From Eimeria necatrix (taxonomy: Eukaryota; Apicomplexa; Conoidasida; Eucoccidiorida; Eimeriidae), in contig NW_013654796.1 in the NCBI RefSeq assembly GCF_000499385.1, positions 798 to 64,797 of the forward strand: a DNA stretch of 64,000 bases. The letters are read 5' to 3'. Every line of letters starts with the position of its first letter. Within the stretch, counting starts at the first letter, position 1. Of the stretch, positions 62,951 through 64,000 are shown piece after piece. The translations under genes and the position numbers were made by a program. The notes below the pieces were generated by a model. That model ran no database searches. It was not told where the DNA came from and saw only the letters and a list, made by a program, of their open reading frames with translations.

Positions 62951-64000
62951 ATGGAAGCTGCACACGATTCTAGCCGTGCTGGGGCTGCACAGCACGCTTC
63001 GGCAGCTCAAAGTCTTGCGAGGATTCTGAGGGAACACAGAGATATTCAACGCAATGCATCTCCTCACTGGACAGCTGCTCCTCTTTCAGTGGGTCCGGGC
63101 ACCTTCTGCAGTGGGTAGATTGGTACCCAAAATATTTCCGCTAGCAGAACATCCCACAACAGTGTCCTAGAACTGAGCACAATTTCAAAGTCACAGAAGC
63201 CTACATTACGGGGAGGCATGAAAAGCGTCAGGAACCAGGATCTCACTCTCTTGGGTAGTCGGAGTCCTGCATCGAAACATTTCAAGTTCCGGAGTGTAAG
63301 CGAGTGTGAGATCTGCGCGTGTTCAGCTGGAGGAGCCGAGAGAATGGCACTTCACATTAAGAGGCCCCCCTGACTCGCCGTTCGAGGGGGGTCTGTATCA
63401 CGGGCGCATTGTTTTGCCAAAGAATTATCCCTTTGCACCACCGTCGCTGATGCTTCTCACGAGGAACGGGCGATTTGACGTTAACAAGAAGGCAGGGCAT
63501 TAGCTTATTTTTTAATCATTTGCATGGTGATTTTCGCGGGCCAGAAGTCACTGCGCCTTGGGGTGGCTTACGGGAGGAGCCACACACCTTACGTGCCCAA
63601 TTTTTTTGCGTCTTCGCATCTGTCTTCTGAAGCATTCCCTGCTGCTAAGTTTTTTTTTTTTTGCGTCGGTAACTGTATGGTGCTGCTTTTTTAATTTTTT
63701 GTGCAACAGCTGCTGTTGGCGTTCTCGCCAGTGTGTCGCTTTACTTCACGTGCCGCTATCGCGTTGAGGCACATGTGTCGCTAACTTGTGTCTCTCTGCA
63801 GATCTGTCTTAGTGCAAGCAGCCACCATCCTGAGCTTTGGCAGCCGGCATGGGGCATCCGCACGCTACTTGATGCACTGTGCGCTTTCTTCCCCACTCCG
63901 GCTCAGGGGGCCCTTCATGCGTTAGAGGCCTCAGAGAAGGTACACCATTAGGGATGTTTTTGATCTAGTGGAGCTTTTGCGGCCTCTGTTACTACTGTTG
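62951..64000 (+). CDS. UBC6/UBE2J1-type ubiquitin-conjugating enzyme, 5' part
   Basis: Three exons seen, all phase 0: 62951-63088, 63327-63491, 63802-63939; the gene continues past the right edge. N-terminus MEAAHDSSRAGAAQHASAA leads into the first helix SLARILREHRDIQRN. Then PREWHFTLRGPPDSPFEGG, YHGRIVLPKNYPFAPPS, LLTRNGRFDVNKK and, across the splice, ICLSASSHHPELWQPAWG with catalytic Cys and the HPE(L/T)WQP(A/S)W signature of the UBC6/UBE2J group, followed by RTLLDALCAFF. It lacks the HPN tripeptide of ordinary E2s, as this group does. Family members are tail-anchored in the ER and serve ER-associated degradation; the predicted C-terminal anchor would be outside the window. The second intron uses a GC donor (AAG|GCAGGG). 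Confidence 0.9.

Overview
The window looks like nuclear DNA of an Eimeria-type coccidian (Apicomplexa). This rests on dense (CAG)n/(CTG)n microsatellites that put homopolymeric Ser, Ala, Gln and Leu runs into exons, interspersed arrays of the apicomplexan telomere heptamer (AAACCCT/TTTAGGG) inside introns, GGGGCCCC-rich low-complexity DNA, and intron-rich genes with ordinary GT-AG splice sites. The species cannot be fixed from the sequence alone. One 100-base run of N marks an assembly gap. All spliced genes were worked out by hand from reading frames, splice signals and family motifs; transcript data were not available. | Layout. About 1-18 kb is repeat-rich. It holds, on the minus strand, the 5' end of a membrane-anchored GDA1/CD39 apyrase (1-625, continuing off the left edge) and a complete eight-exon gene for the exosome RNase PH subunit MTR3/EXOSC6 (2943-6144), whose seven introns are packed with repeats. 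On the plus strand lies a very large unrecognised gene (about 6.9-13.3 kb) and a repeat-rich coding segment with a BRCT-like C-terminal motif and nuclear-type basic stretches (14.4-16.6 kb), bracketed by GCTA arrays. About 18-64 kb is repeat-poor and gene-bearing. | Repeat-poor part, left to right: a coiled-coil gene (minus, 20.5-21.2 kb); a head-to-head pair of paralogous small membrane proteins (22.7-25.1 kb); a six-exon TRA2-like RRM/SR splicing factor (minus, 25.5-27.6 kb); an unrecognised ORF interrupted by the gap (28.5-30.1 kb); a Ctr copper transporter (31.45-32.06 kb); a GLTP-domain lipid transfer protein (34.0-35.55 kb); an unrecognised low-complexity protein (minus, 36.7-38.5 kb); a possible CCHC zinc-knuckle gene (minus, 41.8-42.8 kb); a reticulon (44.8-45.4 kb); an 11-exon RAD16-type SNF2/RING helicase of 1787 residues with added PARP-type zinc finger and SAP-like segments (48.2-56.3 kb); UBC9 (minus, 58.0-59.1 kb); two unrecognised minus-strand ORFs; and the 5' part of a UBC6/UBE2J1-type E2 (62.95 kb to the right edge). 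| There are no operons and the genes are functionally mixed: RNA processing (MTR3, TRA2), DNA repair (RAD16), SUMO and ubiquitin conjugation (UBC9, UBE2J1-like, plus the RAD16 RING), ER shape and lipid handling (reticulon, GLTP), copper import (Ctr) and nucleotide hydrolysis (apyrase). Apart from homopolymer runs, the conserved cores are intact. The most interesting layer is how the repeats sit relative to splice sites: in several introns the 3' splice site is the end of a CTG run that passes directly into CAG|exon.
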